Positions 33,182 through 41,742 of a stretch of 64,000 nt of DNA are shown here, piece by piece. How positions within the stretch are numbered: position 1 is the first letter of the stretch; each line of letters begins with the position of its first letter. The notes beneath the pieces are model-generated. The model was given only the letters and a program-made list of their open reading frames with translations, made no database searches and had not been told where the DNA came from. Where the stretch lies: positions 310,001 to 374,000 of the forward strand of contig NZ_KB899970.1 of assembly GCF_000378485.1 (NCBI RefSeq). The letters run 5' to 3'. A program made the translations under genes and the position numbers. The DNA comes from Flavobacterium rivuli WB 3.3-2 = DSM 21788 (GTDB taxonomy: Bacteria; Bacteroidota; Bacteroidia; Flavobacteriales; Flavobacteriaceae).

Positions 33182-33310
33182 ACATTAGATAACAGATGTG
33201 AGGTAATAGACCTGTAGTGAAAGCTACAGGTTTTTTGTTTGCTATGAGTTTCAGTTTTAAGATAAATGATTAATGCAAAATTCACTATCTTTGAATTAAA
33301 TAGTGACGTT

Positions 33311-33556
33311 ATGGCAAGTATCACCTTAAATAATTCTTCTTTAAAGAGATACATAGATCTCTTTAAAAATATTGATCTTAAGTCCAAGAAAAAAATTATT
33401 GTTGGTCTTACCGAATCTATCAATGAGACTAATATATCGCCCAGCAATAATCTATCCTCTCTTTTTGGTGCGTGGGAAGATAACCGCGATTCAGATGAAA
33501 TAATCAACGATATAAAATCTTCCAGAGTTAACAATCGTGATATCGAAAAATTCTAA
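33311..33556 (+). CDS. Putative antitoxin paired with VapC
   Basis: 81 aa. MASITLNNSSLKRYIDLFKN begins the protein; the middle (IDLKSKKKIIVGLTESI) may hold a DNA-binding helix, and the acidic C-terminus (SLFGAWEDNRDSDEIINDIK) looks like a toxin-binding tail. The 'FG-x-W' followed by acidic residues resembles tails of antitoxins that wrap VapC-type toxins. The frame extends 15 codons upstream, but the ATG at 33311 fits better. Its TAA overlaps the vapC ATG by one base (TAATG). Toxin-antitoxin role is inferred from this coupling. Confidence 0.78.
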   Translation: MASITLNNSSLKRYIDLFKNIDLKSKKKIIVGLTESINETNISPSNNLSSLFGAWEDNRDSDEIINDIKSSRVNNRDIEKF

Positions 33557-33954
33557 TGAAATATTTATTAGATACGAATATTTGCGTTCATTTTTTTAGA
33601 GGAAAATTTGACTTAGAAAATAAGTTTATTGAGATAGGAATTTTTAACTGTGTTATTTCTGAAATTACTCTTGCAGAATTAATTTACGGTGCTGAACATA
33701 GCACTAATCCTGAAAAAAATCTTCTGCTTATCGAATCGTTTACCACTAACATTGCGATTATCCCAATTATTGATTGTATCTATCTTTACGGAAAAGAAAA
33801 ATCACGATTAAGGAAATTAGGTAAAATGATAAGTGATTTTGACTTACTCATAGGCACTACTGCTGTTTCATCAGATCTAATAATGGTTACAGAAAATATT
33901 TCTGAATTTGAAAGAATTGAAGGAATTCAAATTGAGAATTGGATTATCAGATGA
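33556..33954 (+). CDS. vapC: VapC-family PIN-domain ribonuclease toxin
   Basis: 132 aa PIN domain. Acidic residues expected of the active site are present: Asp6 in YLLDTNIC, Glu41 in ITLAELIYG, and Asp94/Asp96 in MISDFDLLIG, with Asn114 near the end (VTENISEF). VapC toxins cut tRNA or rRNA and are held inactive by the neighbouring antitoxin. The start overlaps the antitoxin stop by one base; a fic gene starts 4 bases after its TGA, so all three share a transcript. AT content is high, consistent with a mobile module. Confidence 0.92.
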   Translation: MKYLLDTNICVHFFRGKFDLENKFIEIGIFNCVISEITLAELIYGAEHSTNPEKNLLLIESFTTNIAIIPIIDCIYLYGKEKSRLRKLGKMISDFDLLIGTTAVSSDLIMVTENISEFERIEGIQIENWIIR

Positions 33955-33958
33955 TATA

Positions 33959-34741
33959 ATGACCCAAGCCCTCAAAATAATCCCCACTGCACTCCTCGAA
34001 GCTTATAAAAAAAGCTTTAGCACAACTGTACAACAACATTTTGAAGAATTACGGGAAAGCGAAATTAGTAATGAGAACTTCAGTTTTTATATGTCTGTTT
34101 CTGCGGTATTTTCATCTAAAATAGAAGGGGAGGATATAGAGTTGGATTCGTTTATAAAACATAAACGTTTGGGTGTACACTATCAACCTGACTATACCCA
34201 AAAGATAGATGACTTATACAGTGCTTATGAGTTTGCAGCAGCCCATGTACTGACTCCTGAAAATCTATTGCGGGCACATGCCTTATTAACTAAGAACATA
34301 TTGCATAGATCGCAGCAGGGAACAGTACGAAAAGGCAACATGTTTGTTATTACAGATGATGGCAAAATGGAATATGTTGCTGCTACTCCGGATAAAGTTG
34401 CCTATGAAATGCAAAGACTAAATGATGATATTGAAGTTTTGCTAAACTCAGATTTAGAATTTGACGAGGTATTGTTCTACGCATCAATGCTGCATTTGGT
34501 TTTTGTAAAGATCCACCCTTTTGAAGATGGCAACGGACGTACGGGCAGGTTGCTCGAAAAATGGTTCCTTGCACAAAAGCTTGGTGCTAAAGCATGGTTT
34601 ATCCAGTCGGAGAAATATTATTACAACCAACACCAAACCTATTATAGTAACATCCGAAAACTTGGGTTAGAGTATGATGACTTAAACTATAATCAGGCAT
34701 TGTCATTTTTACAAATGCTTCCGCAATCGGTTATGTTATAA
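33959..34741 (+). CDS. Fic-family AMP-transferase-type protein with N-terminal inhibitory motif
   Basis: 260 aa from the ATG at 33959 (the frame extends back into vapC, but that start would add a 51-base overlap). The catalytic Fic motif is HPFEDGNGRTGR (His186) and an inhibitory motif S-x-x-x-E-G occurs as SSKIEG (Ser52-Gly57), marking a class II Fic protein that is self-inhibited through its N-terminus. The flap region is VRKGNMFVI. Fic proteins transfer AMP or similar groups to target proteins. The 4-base spacing after vapC is unusual and suggests joint expression. No separate fic antitoxin gene is seen, fitting the internal inhibitory helix. Confidence 0.92.
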   Translation: MTQALKIIPTALLEAYKKSFSTTVQQHFEELRESEISNENFSFYMSVSAVFSSKIEGEDIELDSFIKHKRLGVHYQPDYTQKIDDLYSAYEFAAAHVLTPENLLRAHALLTKNILHRSQQGTVRKGNMFVITDDGKMEYVAATPDKVAYEMQRLNDDIEVLLNSDLEFDEVLFYASMLHLVFVKIHPFEDGNGRTGRLLEKWFLAQKLGAKAWFIQSEKYYYNQHQTYYSNIRKLGLEYDDLNYNQALSFLQMLPQSVML

Positions 34742-34752
34742 AGTAGATAAAC

Positions 34753-34778
34753 AAAAAAAGCCCGCTTTTCAGCAGGCT
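34753..34778 (-). terminator. Intrinsic terminator of the pyridoxamine-oxidase-like gene
   Basis: An 8-bp stem with one mismatch (AGCCCGCT/AGCAGGCT, loop TTTC) and an A run on the left give a U run on the minus strand. Confidence 0.75.
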
Positions 34779-34804
34779 CTCTCCATTGTTTGAAGTGTGT
34801 ATGG

Positions 34805-35341
34805 CTAAGGGGCAATAGTTCCCTCTACAGAGTCATCATAGGTTTCGCCTACAATAGCACCATAAGTTCTTTTTATAAGGCCAACAGCCATGTTGTGCTT
34901 GGTGTCCCAATAATAACCTTCGGTAGGGGTAAACTTAATTACGGTAATCCTTGGGTCGTCTTTACCTTCGGTAAACCAGGTTTTCATCATCGGGTCCCAT
35001 AGTTCGTCAATCTTAGCCTTATCGGTATTAATGGTTGCGTAACCATACAGGCTTAAAAAATCGCTGTACGACCCACCCTGAAACAACAACTGTGCTGCCG
35101 GGTCTTCGCTCAATTCCTGGTTTTTATGAGAGTCATTTGCGCTCAGGAACCAAAAGTTTCCGCTTTCGTCTATCTTCTCTGCCGACATTGGTCGGGTATC
35201 AAATGCTTTTCCGCTAACTATTTTAGTACAAAAGAAGCATGAGCCTGCCGCTTTTGCAAGTTCCTTGATCTTGTTGATGCCTTCCTGGCCCACTAAGTCT
35301 TTAAAATTGTCTTCCGGTTGTTGTTGGTTTATCGAGTCCAT
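34805..35341 (-). CDS. Pyridoxamine 5'-phosphate oxidase-fold (general stress protein 26-like) protein
   Basis: 178 aa flavin-binding split-barrel family. Visible family features: LVGQEGINKIKELAKAAGSC at the N-terminus, RPMSAEKIDESGNFWFLSA (about 51-70), LLFQGGSYSDFLSLYGYATI and a closing TPTEGYYWDTKHN. The closest group is general stress protein 26; most bind FMN or F420 but the reaction is undefined. Cytosolic. Convergent with fic, with a shared short gap and its own terminator. Confidence 0.88.
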   Translation of the reverse strand: MDSINQQQPEDNFKDLVGQEGINKIKELAKAAGSCFFCTKIVSGKAFDTRPMSAEKIDESGNFWFLSANDSHKNQELSEDPAAQLLFQGGSYSDFLSLYGYATINTDKAKIDELWDPMMKTWFTEGKDDPRITVIKFTPTEGYYWDTKHNMAVGLIKRTYGAIVGETYDDSVEGTIAP

Positions 35342-35490
35342 GATGTTGCTGTTTATTTGTTTACATTAAAAGTACCACAAACAGCAATGAACAATTGTTG
35401 GTAAAATGCTAATTAACAAAACAATAGGTTATAGCCTGTATGTTGCTAAATGATTAAAAACATTGTACATTAGTTTCCTCAAAACCAACA

Positions 35491-35919
35491 ATGTCAACCA
35501 CTAACCAGATGAACCTCCCTATAGAAACACCTGCACTTTTATTCTCGGCAACATCGCTAATTTTACTGGCCTATACCAACCGTTTTTTAACCATTGCCGG
35601 TATAGTGCGCGGGCTTAAAGTAAGCTACGAGCAACACCGTACCAAAAGCATACTGGGCGAAATTAAGAACCTTAACCTGCGGCTCACACTTATTAGGCAC
35701 ATGCAAATGTATGGGGTGCTAAGCCTGTTCTTCTCAGTATTTGCTATGGCACTACTATTTACCGGGCAACAAACGTGGGGTGCTTATGTGTTTGGGCTTA
35801 GCCTGCTGTTGCTGTTGGCATCATTGGGCGTGTCGTTTTGGGAAATAAGCATATCAGTAAAAGCATTACGCATTCACCTTAGCGATTTGATTGAAGAAGC
35901 GAGGGAACACAGAGGTTAA
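35491..35919 (+). CDS. DUF2721 membrane protein
   Basis: 142 aa. Three membrane helices (about 13-37, 73-93 and 97-118). The start ETPALLFSATSLILLAYTNRFLTIAGIVRGL matches the DUF2721 pattern (TPALLF...LLAYTNRF...R-L). Inner membrane, function unknown. The ATG at 35491 is used; a second ATG six codons in is possible. Its stop overlaps by 4 bases with the stop region of the convergent gene at 35916. Confidence 0.85.
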   Translation: MSTTNQMNLPIETPALLFSATSLILLAYTNRFLTIAGIVRGLKVSYEQHRTKSILGEIKNLNLRLTLIRHMQMYGVLSLFFSVFAMALLFTGQQTWGAYVFGLSLLLLLASLGVSFWEISISVKALRIHLSDLIEEAREHRG

Positions 35920-36422
35920 TCATCACAAAATTGCCAACCGTAACCGCTATTGTAATTATAAAAGTGCATTGCAGATAAAGGTGAACCTGTATCGTACCGA
36001 AGTTGATATCCGTTTTTACCATCAGAATGAAAAACAATATAATTTTTGTTAGATAATGATACAAATGTATAGGCACTGAGGTTGCCCGGAAAAACGCCAT
36101 GCACTTTCTTTTGTGAATCCAAAAACGATATTATATTATTGCACTCCTGCTTAATCTGAAAGTGCCTGACCTCCAAGAGCAATTCATTAGGTACGATCGC
36201 AAAAAATAGTATTAGCGATACAGTACATGCTGTCTTTTCTAATTTAAAAAGAAATAGTAAAGCGATTATTAAATTTAGAATTAATACAGCAATCCCCAAT
36301 GAAAAACAAATAAACATCCCTTTATGTACATAAGATAGATATACTGCTAAAACATCAAAAATTAAACAGATTGCTAAAACAACAATAGCGGTAATAGTTT
36401 GTTTAGAAAGATTGAAAGACAT
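35916..36422 (-). CDS. Hypothetical membrane protein, 168 aa
   Basis: Three hydrophobic helices occupy the first half (about 11-30, 36-58 and 64-84). The C-terminal half is an extracytoplasmic domain (SYVSLSNKNYIVFHSDGKNGYQLRYD-like beta strands ending GYGWQFCDD) of unrecognised family. AT-rich. It follows the YkuD-type gene on the same strand by 25 bases, so the two may form an operon, but no shared function can be inferred. Confidence 0.7.
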   Translation of the reverse strand: MSFNLSKQTITAIVVLAICLIFDVLAVYLSYVHKGMFICFSLGIAVLILNLIIALLFLFKLEKTACTVSLILFFAIVPNELLLEVRHFQIKQECNNIISFLDSQKKVHGVFPGNLSAYTFVSLSNKNYIVFHSDGKNGYQLRYDTGSPLSAMHFYNYNSGYGWQFCDD

Positions 36423-36447
36423 GTGCTGAAACTTTTATGGTTATAAC

Positions 36448-37047
36448 TTAATCAACAATCCACAATAACACCGGCTTCTCGGTGGCCTGTAGTTTAGCAT
36501 CGAGTGTTTGCATAAAATTGTCAGATACTGCCGGGCATCCCCAGCTAAGTGGGCTGTATCGTGGGAAAATTTCTTTATCGGCTACGGCATTCCACGAGTG
36601 TAAAACCACTACGCGATGTTGTGCATTGCTATTAGTTTCATCAAGGCCTTCCAGCCAGTATTTTACTTTTATACCCCACGAACTATAATCGCGTTTGCCC
36701 ACCTTATATTTACCCGACGATGAGCAATGGCTCTTGTCAAGGTTACTGAATTTTACTTTTTCGTATTTAGTGTCATTATCCTGAAAAGCATCGCAGCTAC
36801 CATGGGTAACCAGGTTTTTGTCAACAATTTTTCTTTGCCTAAAATCGTATACATAAAAACGGTCTTTACCGGAATGTACACTAAGGTCTATGAGGAAATA
36901 GTAGTCTTCGCAATACTTTTTTTGTTTGCAAAAGGTGAGGGCCTCAGTATGTTTGTCGGAATAATCTTTCGCTGAAGTATCCTTTTCGGCAGTATTGCCA
37001 CTACAACTTAGAAGCTGTATAAATACTAAAAACAGGATACGCACCAT
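36448..37047 (-). CDS. Murein L,D-transpeptidase catalytic-domain protein (YkuD_2-like)
   Basis: 199 aa lipoprotein (lipobox LLSC, Cys15). The catalytic block is VVLHSWNAVADKEIFPRYSP followed by LSWGCPAVS, i.e. the His...Ser-x-Gly-Cys pattern of the YkuD_2/murein L,D-transpeptidase family; Cys in WGCP is the nucleophile. DLSVHSGKDRFYVYDF at the start of the domain also fits. Likely acts on peptidoglycan in the periplasm, forming 3-3 crosslinks or remodelling; the activity of this family is not well tested. A second, unrelated-looking YkuD protein is at 41880. Confidence 0.85.
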   Translation of the reverse strand: MVRILFLVFIQLLSCSGNTAEKDTSAKDYSDKHTEALTFCKQKKYCEDYYFLIDLSVHSGKDRFYVYDFRQRKIVDKNLVTHGSCDAFQDNDTKYEKVKFSNLDKSHCSSSGKYKVGKRDYSSWGIKVKYWLEGLDETNSNAQHRVVVLHSWNAVADKEIFPRYSPLSWGCPAVSDNFMQTLDAKLQATEKPVLLWIVD

Positions 37048-37121
37048 AATAGTTGAGAGGTAAGGTATTACCTATAACTATAAAAGTAGTTAATTTAGTA
37101 TGTAGAATTTAAAATAGATTT

Positions 37122-37526
37122 TTAAGGTTGCTTTTCAGTTTTAATAAGTTTGCTGGTAAAACTTTCTGCATTAATAATACCGGTACAAAATATGGCGTTA
37201 CCATCTACATTATCTATCATAACCCTCATAATAGTACCTTTTTTATACGGAAACCCAGGAAGGGTAACCTTTACAATTTTGGCAGTATACTGGCAGTCAT
37301 TATCCCAGCGCAATTGCGATTTTATATAGTATTTACCACCCTTATGATATTCGGTATGTTTATTTCCGTCTATAATTACCTTTACTTCCTGGCCCTGCTC
37401 ATCTGCATATATAAACGTACCCTTGTGCAGTATGTTACAATCGGGTTCGGGGTCGTTTGCATGGCTTAAAGACATTGATGTTAGTGCAATAAAGGTAATA
37501 AAAACAAGTGTCAATATTTTTTTCAT
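37122..37526 (-). CDS. Hypothetical exported protein, 134 aa
   Basis: The ATG at 37526 gives a standard signal peptide (MKKILTLVFITFIALTSMSLSHA, cleaved near residue 23); the frame continues 10 codons upstream but is unlikely to be used. The mature domain has two Cys near the N-terminus (CNILHKGTFIYADEQG) and central strands (HTEYHKGGKYYIKSQLRWDN), and a second Cys at DNDCQYT. No family recognised. Periplasmic location expected. Confidence 0.72.
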   Translation of the reverse strand: MKKILTLVFITFIALTSMSLSHANDPEPDCNILHKGTFIYADEQGQEVKVIIDGNKHTEYHKGGKYYIKSQLRWDNDCQYTAKIVKVTLPGFPYKKGTIMRVMIDNVDGNAIFCTGIINAESFTSKLIKTEKQP

Positions 37527-37614
37527 GATCAAATATAAAAAACCAAAAGTAAGCAATGGTATTATTGTTTTATCAAATTTTAGTCATAAACATTTTATAA
37601 TAAAATCTTAGTTA

Positions 37615-37622
37615 TACCTTTG
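37615..37622 (+). promoter_or_regulatory. -7 promoter element (TACCTTTG) of the EamA gene
   Basis: A perfect TAnnTTTG match, 13 bases before the first possible ATG at 37636 and 22 before the ATG at 37645. Confidence 0.6.
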
Positions 37623-37644
37623 CCCGCTTTTTAAAATGCAAATT

Positions 37645-38538
37645 ATGACAAAAAACACAATATTAAAAGGGGTCGTGTACGTAGGCTGCGGAGCCGCCAG
37701 TTACGGTATGCTTGCCACTTTTGTAAAACTTGCTTACGGGCAGGGCTACACCACTGCCGAGGTTACTGCTTCGCAAATATTGCTTGGGTTGTTGGGAATG
37801 TTCTTCATTTTTAGCTTCCAAAAAAAATCATCAGGTGCTGCAATGCTTAAGGCATCGGGTAAAGATAAAAGGCAGCTTACACTTGCAGGTACCTCCATGG
37901 GTTTTACAAGCGTGTTTTACTACATTGCTGTAAAATACATACCTGTTTCTATTGCCATTGTGCTGCTTATGCAAACCGTATGGATAGGCGTGTTATTAGA
38001 ATGGGCACTAAGTAAGGTAGTGCCATCTGTAAAAAAAATAATTGCTATAGTTATAGTTCTTGCCGGAACGTTACTGGCTACAAATCTTTTAAGCAGCGAC
38101 GTTGTGCCAGACTGGCGGGGTCTTGCCTGGGGGCTTGGAGCAGCGGTATCGTTTACCACAACAATGTTTGCAGGTAACAGCATAGCCACACACCTTACAG
38201 CGCCGCACCGCAGTTTATTTATGCTTGTGGGTGGGGCAGTAGTTGTATTAAGCTTTACTGCTTTTACATGGCCTGGTTCTTTTAATTTCTCTATAGTTAC
38301 AACCTGGGGTATACCACTGGCGTTGTTTGGCACCATATTGCCGCCGTTGTTACTAAATGCCGGCTTTCCTAAAACAGGCCTGGGGCTGGGTAGTATAGTA
38401 TCGTCTATAGAGTTGCCGGTATCTGTTACTATGGCTTATTTTATATTAAGCGAAGCCGTTAACCTGTGGCAATGGCTGGGTATAGTATTAATACTTGGCG
38501 CAGTAGTATTGCTTAATGTAGGCAATAAACATGACTAA
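37645..38538 (+). CDS. EamA-type drug/metabolite transporter
   Basis: 297 aa, ten membrane helices in two repeated EamA halves (about 8-145 and 150-295), as in the DMT superfamily: YGMLATFVKLAYGQGYTTAEV in the first half, ILPPLLLNAGFPKTGLGLG and WQWLGIVLILGAVVLL in the second. Inner membrane exporter or importer; substrate unknown. An ATG three codons upstream (37636) is also possible. A strong shared terminator follows. Confidence 0.9.
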   Translation: MTKNTILKGVVYVGCGAASYGMLATFVKLAYGQGYTTAEVTASQILLGLLGMFFIFSFQKKSSGAAMLKASGKDKRQLTLAGTSMGFTSVFYYIAVKYIPVSIAIVLLMQTVWIGVLLEWALSKVVPSVKKIIAIVIVLAGTLLATNLLSSDVVPDWRGLAWGLGAAVSFTTTMFAGNSIATHLTAPHRSLFMLVGGAVVVLSFTAFTWPGSFNFSIVTTWGIPLALFGTILPPLLLNAGFPKTGLGLGSIVSSIELPVSVTMAYFILSEAVNLWQWLGIVLILGAVVLLNVGNKHD

Positions 38539-38549
38539 GATTTATCATT

Positions 38550-38588
38550 AAACAACAAAGCCGGCTACATGAGCCGGCTTTGTTGTTT
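38550..38588. terminator. Strong bidirectional terminator between convergent genes
   Basis: A perfect stem of 17 bp (core AAAGCCGGCT/AGCCGGCTTT, loop ACATG) lies between the stops at 38538 (plus) and 38603 (minus). Confidence 0.92.
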
Positions 38589-38602
38589 AATAAGTTATGC
38601 TT

Positions 38603-39223
38603 TTACCTCCAGTCGTAATCAGAGTGTCTTTTGCCTAAATAATATATAATACCTATAGATGCTGTAGCATGCCCGCCGGTAAACGATTTTGGGGCACCTT
38701 CAAAATGGTAAGTACCATCATAATCAAAATGCTGTAATAAGTTTACTACATACGAGAAATCTAATTGTAAAGACATATCCTCAAAAATATAGATTTGCGG
38801 AGTAACCCCCACAATTAAATTACCCATATTATCTTTTGTTTTTTGCTGTGTAGATTTAAAAACAGATAATCCTAAACCTGCATGTGCAAGAGCATTAACA
38901 GCGCCACCTGTAGCTTTAGGTATGTTTAATGTACGGCCCAGGTTATGTACCGCCTGCAAAGATAGCCTTGTATAATCTACCCCTTGTTTAGGGGTTTCAT
39001 CATTCCTGAATTTGTCATGGCCAAAATCAAATTTTATACCCCAGTTTGGGTCAAACATATAGCGGATGCCAAGATCGTAATGCCCGAACTGGGTAATAGA
39101 CGGTTTGCTGGCAAAGCTTCCTCCATAAGTCGCTTCAAGAGAGTATTGTCCTTCCTGTTTTTGAGCGAAACCGGCTAAGTTTGTTAAAACCAATGCGATA
39201 CATAAAATTATTTTACCTTTCAT
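38603..39223 (-). CDS. Outer-membrane beta-barrel protein, small porin-like
   Basis: 206 aa with signal peptide (MKGKIILCIALVLTNLAGFAQ). The mature chain alternates hydrophobic and polar residues in about eight strands: GQYSLEATYGGSFA, YDLGIRYMFDPNWGIKFDFGHD, YTRLSLQAVHNL, and the final strand HATASIGIIYYLGKR close to the C-terminus. This is the outline of an eight-stranded OmpA/OmpW-type barrel. Substrate unknown; no peptidoglycan-binding domain is attached. It is transcribed divergently from the ABC ATPase region. Confidence 0.85.
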   Translation of the reverse strand: MKGKIILCIALVLTNLAGFAQKQEGQYSLEATYGGSFASKPSITQFGHYDLGIRYMFDPNWGIKFDFGHDKFRNDETPKQGVDYTRLSLQAVHNLGRTLNIPKATGGAVNALAHAGLGLSVFKSTQQKTKDNMGNLIVGVTPQIYIFEDMSLQLDFSYVVNLLQHFDYDGTYHFEGAPKSFTGGHATASIGIIYYLGKRHSDYDWR

Positions 39224-39466
39224 AAATTCAGCTTTATTAATAATAAAAGTATATTCATATTGTTAAGAATGCAATTTTATGCATTTATTTTAATTATTGC
39301 ATTATGATTTACTTCCAAATATAAATATCGTGGCAATAAAGAGAATGTTAATTAATTGTAATTATAAAACCTTAATAATATTTTACTCGTAAATAGTTTA
39401 GGATCAATTGCTATGATCTGGATTTTCTTATGATTGGTTGGTTGTTATTTATTGGTTAGGTTTTGT

Positions 39467-39500
39467 AAGGGTGCTGCAGTAACGCAGCACCCTTATTTAT
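39467..39500 (+). terminator. Orphan intrinsic terminator upstream of the ABC ATPase gene
   Basis: An 11-bp stem (39467-39477 with 39484-39494, loop AGTAAC) is followed by a T-rich tract. No plus-strand gene precedes it within 900 bases, so it should end a small RNA or a regulatory transcript. Confidence 0.8.
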
Positions 39501-39525
39501 TTACGGATGTTTATATTTAAATGAA

Positions 39526-39533
39526 TATTTTTG
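39526..39533 (+). promoter_or_regulatory. -7 promoter element (TATTTTTG) of the ABC ATPase gene
   Basis: A perfect TAnnTTTG match, 21 bases before the ATG at 39555. Confidence 0.6.
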
Positions 39534-39554
39534 CAGTCTGAAATTTGATAAAAG

Positions 39555-40517
39555 ATGCTGTCAGTAAAAAACATATCGTTCGGCTATACCGAAAAAACCA
39601 TATTGCACCAAATAAGCTTTAATGTAAAAACGGGGCAAAATGTGGCTGTAATAGGCGAGAGCGGCTGTGGTAAGAGTACGCTGCTTAAAGTTATCTACGG
39701 TATGTATGATCTTGATGCCGGAGAGATAACGTATAAAGGTGCGGCAGTTACAGGCCCTAAGTTTAACCTGGTGCCCGGTATGCCGTACATGAAATACCTG
39801 GCGCAGGATTTCGACCTTATGCCTTACACTACGGCAGCAGAGAATGTGGGCAGTTTTTTATCTAACTTTTATCCTGATGAAAAAAAGCGTCGTATTGCAG
39901 AGCTTTTGCAAATTGTGGAGATGGAAGATTATGCCGATGTTAAAGTAAAGTTTTTAAGCGGAGGACAACAGCAGCGCATAGCCCTTGCAAAAGTACTGGC
40001 TTTAGAACCCCAGGTTTTATTGCTTGATGAACCTTTTAGCCATATAGATAATTTCAGGAAAAACGCGCTGCGCCGCAATCTCTTTGCTTATCTTAAACTA
40101 AAAGGGGTTACCTGTATTATTGCTACGCATGACAGTACCGATGCCCTTTCTTTCGCCGATGAAACTATTGTAATAAAAAAAGGTACATTGGTAGATAAAG
40201 CGCCATCTAAAGAAATTTACTACAAGGCTAAAGATAAATATACGGCCTCATTGTTTGGGGAAGTAAACGAGATAAAACTCGAACTGCTTACCCTGACCGA
40301 TAATAGCGAAGAAACAATATTGCTATACCCTCACCAGCTTAAAGTAGTAGAGAACGGCCCGCTTAAAGTTGTAGTAAAACAATGCTATTTTAAAGGCAGC
40401 CGCTATTTAATTAAGGCAGCTCTTGGCAGGCAGGCACTGTTTTTTGAACATTACAAAGAAATCTCCGCAGATACAGAGGTAAGCCTTACGGTAGACAGGA
40501 ATTCTTTTGGGATTTAA
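39555..40517 (+). CDS. ABC transporter ATP-binding protein, stand-alone
   Basis: 320 aa. Walker A GESGCGKST (about 34-42), signature LSGGQQQRIAL (about 135-145), Walker B VLLLDEPF followed by the switch His in ATHD. The last 100 residues form a beta-rich extension (ELLTLTDNSEETILLYPHQL and on) like the regulatory TOBE-type domain of importers such as those for Fe, Mo or sugars. No permease or binding-protein gene is adjacent, so the transported solute cannot be inferred. Confidence 0.9.
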   Translation: MLSVKNISFGYTEKTILHQISFNVKTGQNVAVIGESGCGKSTLLKVIYGMYDLDAGEITYKGAAVTGPKFNLVPGMPYMKYLAQDFDLMPYTTAAENVGSFLSNFYPDEKKRRIAELLQIVEMEDYADVKVKFLSGGQQQRIALAKVLALEPQVLLLDEPFSHIDNFRKNALRRNLFAYLKLKGVTCIIATHDSTDALSFADETIVIKKGTLVDKAPSKEIYYKAKDKYTASLFGEVNEIKLELLTLTDNSEETILLYPHQLKVVENGPLKVVVKQCYFKGSRYLIKAALGRQALFFEHYKEISADTEVSLTVDRNSFGI

Positions 40518-40668
40518 ATTATCATAAAATGATTCTTTTTTCATCGTTATCAAATTGAAAGGTTAAACGATTTTCACTTAGTAAATAATTCTAAAAAAGA
40601 CTATATTTACGTATGCCAATTGCATAATGTGTAATTTTGCATCGTAATTTTCTAAAAATATAAATTAT

Positions 40669-41682
40669 ATGTACCATTCAAAAATATCAGGCCTGGGCTA
40701 TTACGTTCCGGATAATGTGGTTACCAATGATGACCTTTCCAAAATTATGGAAACTAATGATGAGTGGATCCAGGAGCGTACCGGCATAAAAGAACGCAGG
40801 CATGTTGTAAAAGGCGATGGCGATACCACTACCACTATGGGGGTTAAGGCGGCTAAAATTGCTATAGAGCGCGCAGGTATAGATAAAGAAGATATAGATT
40901 TTATAGTGTTTGCAACGCTAAGCCCTGATTATTATTTTCCGGGGCCGGGAGTATTAGTGCAACGCGACCTTGGTATGAAACGTACCGTAGGCGCACTCGA
41001 TGTGCGTAACCAGTGCTCAGGGTTTATCTATGCACTATCTGTTGCCGATCAGTTTATAAAAACAGGTATGTATAAAAACATACTAATTATAGGCAGCGAA
41101 CTGCACTCAACCGGGTTGGACATGACTACAAGAGGCCGCGCCGTATCGGTTATTTTTGGCGATGGGGCGGGGGCAGCCGTGCTTACCCGCGAAGAAGATA
41201 CTACTAAAGGTATACTTTCTACACACCTGCATAGTGAGGGGCAGCATGCCGAAGAACTTTCGCTTATTGCTCCAGGTATGGGCAAGCGCTGGGTAACGGA
41301 TATTATTGCTGATGCCAACCCCGAAGACGAAAGTTACTACCCGCACATGAATGGCCAGTTTGTATTTAAAAATGCAGTGGTGCGTTTTAGCGAAGTAATT
41401 ATGGAAGGCTTAAAGGCTAATAATCTTGAAGTATCCGATATAGATATGCTGATACCGCACCAGGCTAACTTAAGGATATCGCAGTTTATACAGCATAAGT
41501 TTGGCCTTACAGATGATAAGGTGTACAACAACATCATGAAATATGGTAATACTACTGCGGCTTCTATTCCTATTGCATTAACAGAAGCCTGGGAGCAGGG
41601 CAAAATTAAAACAGGCGATACGGTTGTACTTGCTGCCTTTGGTAGCGGTTTTACATGGGGCAGCGCGATCATTAAGTGGTAA
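40669..41682 (+). CDS. fabH: 3-oxoacyl-ACP synthase III (KAS III)
   Basis: 337 aa thiolase-fold enzyme starting fatty acid synthesis by condensing acetyl- or branched acyl-CoA with malonyl-ACP. Catalytic Cys116 (RNQCSGFIYAL), His264 (IPHQANLRI) and Asn294 (KYGNTTAAS) are all present. It is slightly longer than E. coli FabH and may favour branched primers, as in other Bacteroidota, an inference from taxonomy. It is not in a fatty-acid cluster (no plsX or acpP next to it), so it may be one of several KAS III paralogs. Confidence 0.94.
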   Translation: MYHSKISGLGYYVPDNVVTNDDLSKIMETNDEWIQERTGIKERRHVVKGDGDTTTTMGVKAAKIAIERAGIDKEDIDFIVFATLSPDYYFPGPGVLVQRDLGMKRTVGALDVRNQCSGFIYALSVADQFIKTGMYKNILIIGSELHSTGLDMTTRGRAVSVIFGDGAGAAVLTREEDTTKGILSTHLHSEGQHAEELSLIAPGMGKRWVTDIIADANPEDESYYPHMNGQFVFKNAVVRFSEVIMEGLKANNLEVSDIDMLIPHQANLRISQFIQHKFGLTDDKVYNNIMKYGNTTAASIPIALTEAWEQGKIKTGDTVVLAAFGSGFTWGSAIIKW

Positions 41683-41742
41683 AGCAGGATTTTAGATTTC
41701 AGAATGTAGATTTAGCTTCATTCAAACTGAAAATTTATGCTG

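Larger units (their letters stand above)
39224..39554. other. Non-coding region with an orphan plus-strand terminator
   Basis: 331 bases, AT-rich, with no convincing gene. It holds promoter sequence for the minus-strand barrel gene, a strong plus-strand hairpin terminator (39467-39500) that ends no annotated gene, and the -7 element of the ABC gene (39526-39533). A short plus-strand RNA ending at the hairpin is possible. Confidence 0.5.

Noticed and set aside
32872..33534. 220-codon minus-strand frame at the end of htpG and into the antitoxin region
   Set aside because: It overlaps two real genes on the other strand and lacks family features; chance long open frame.
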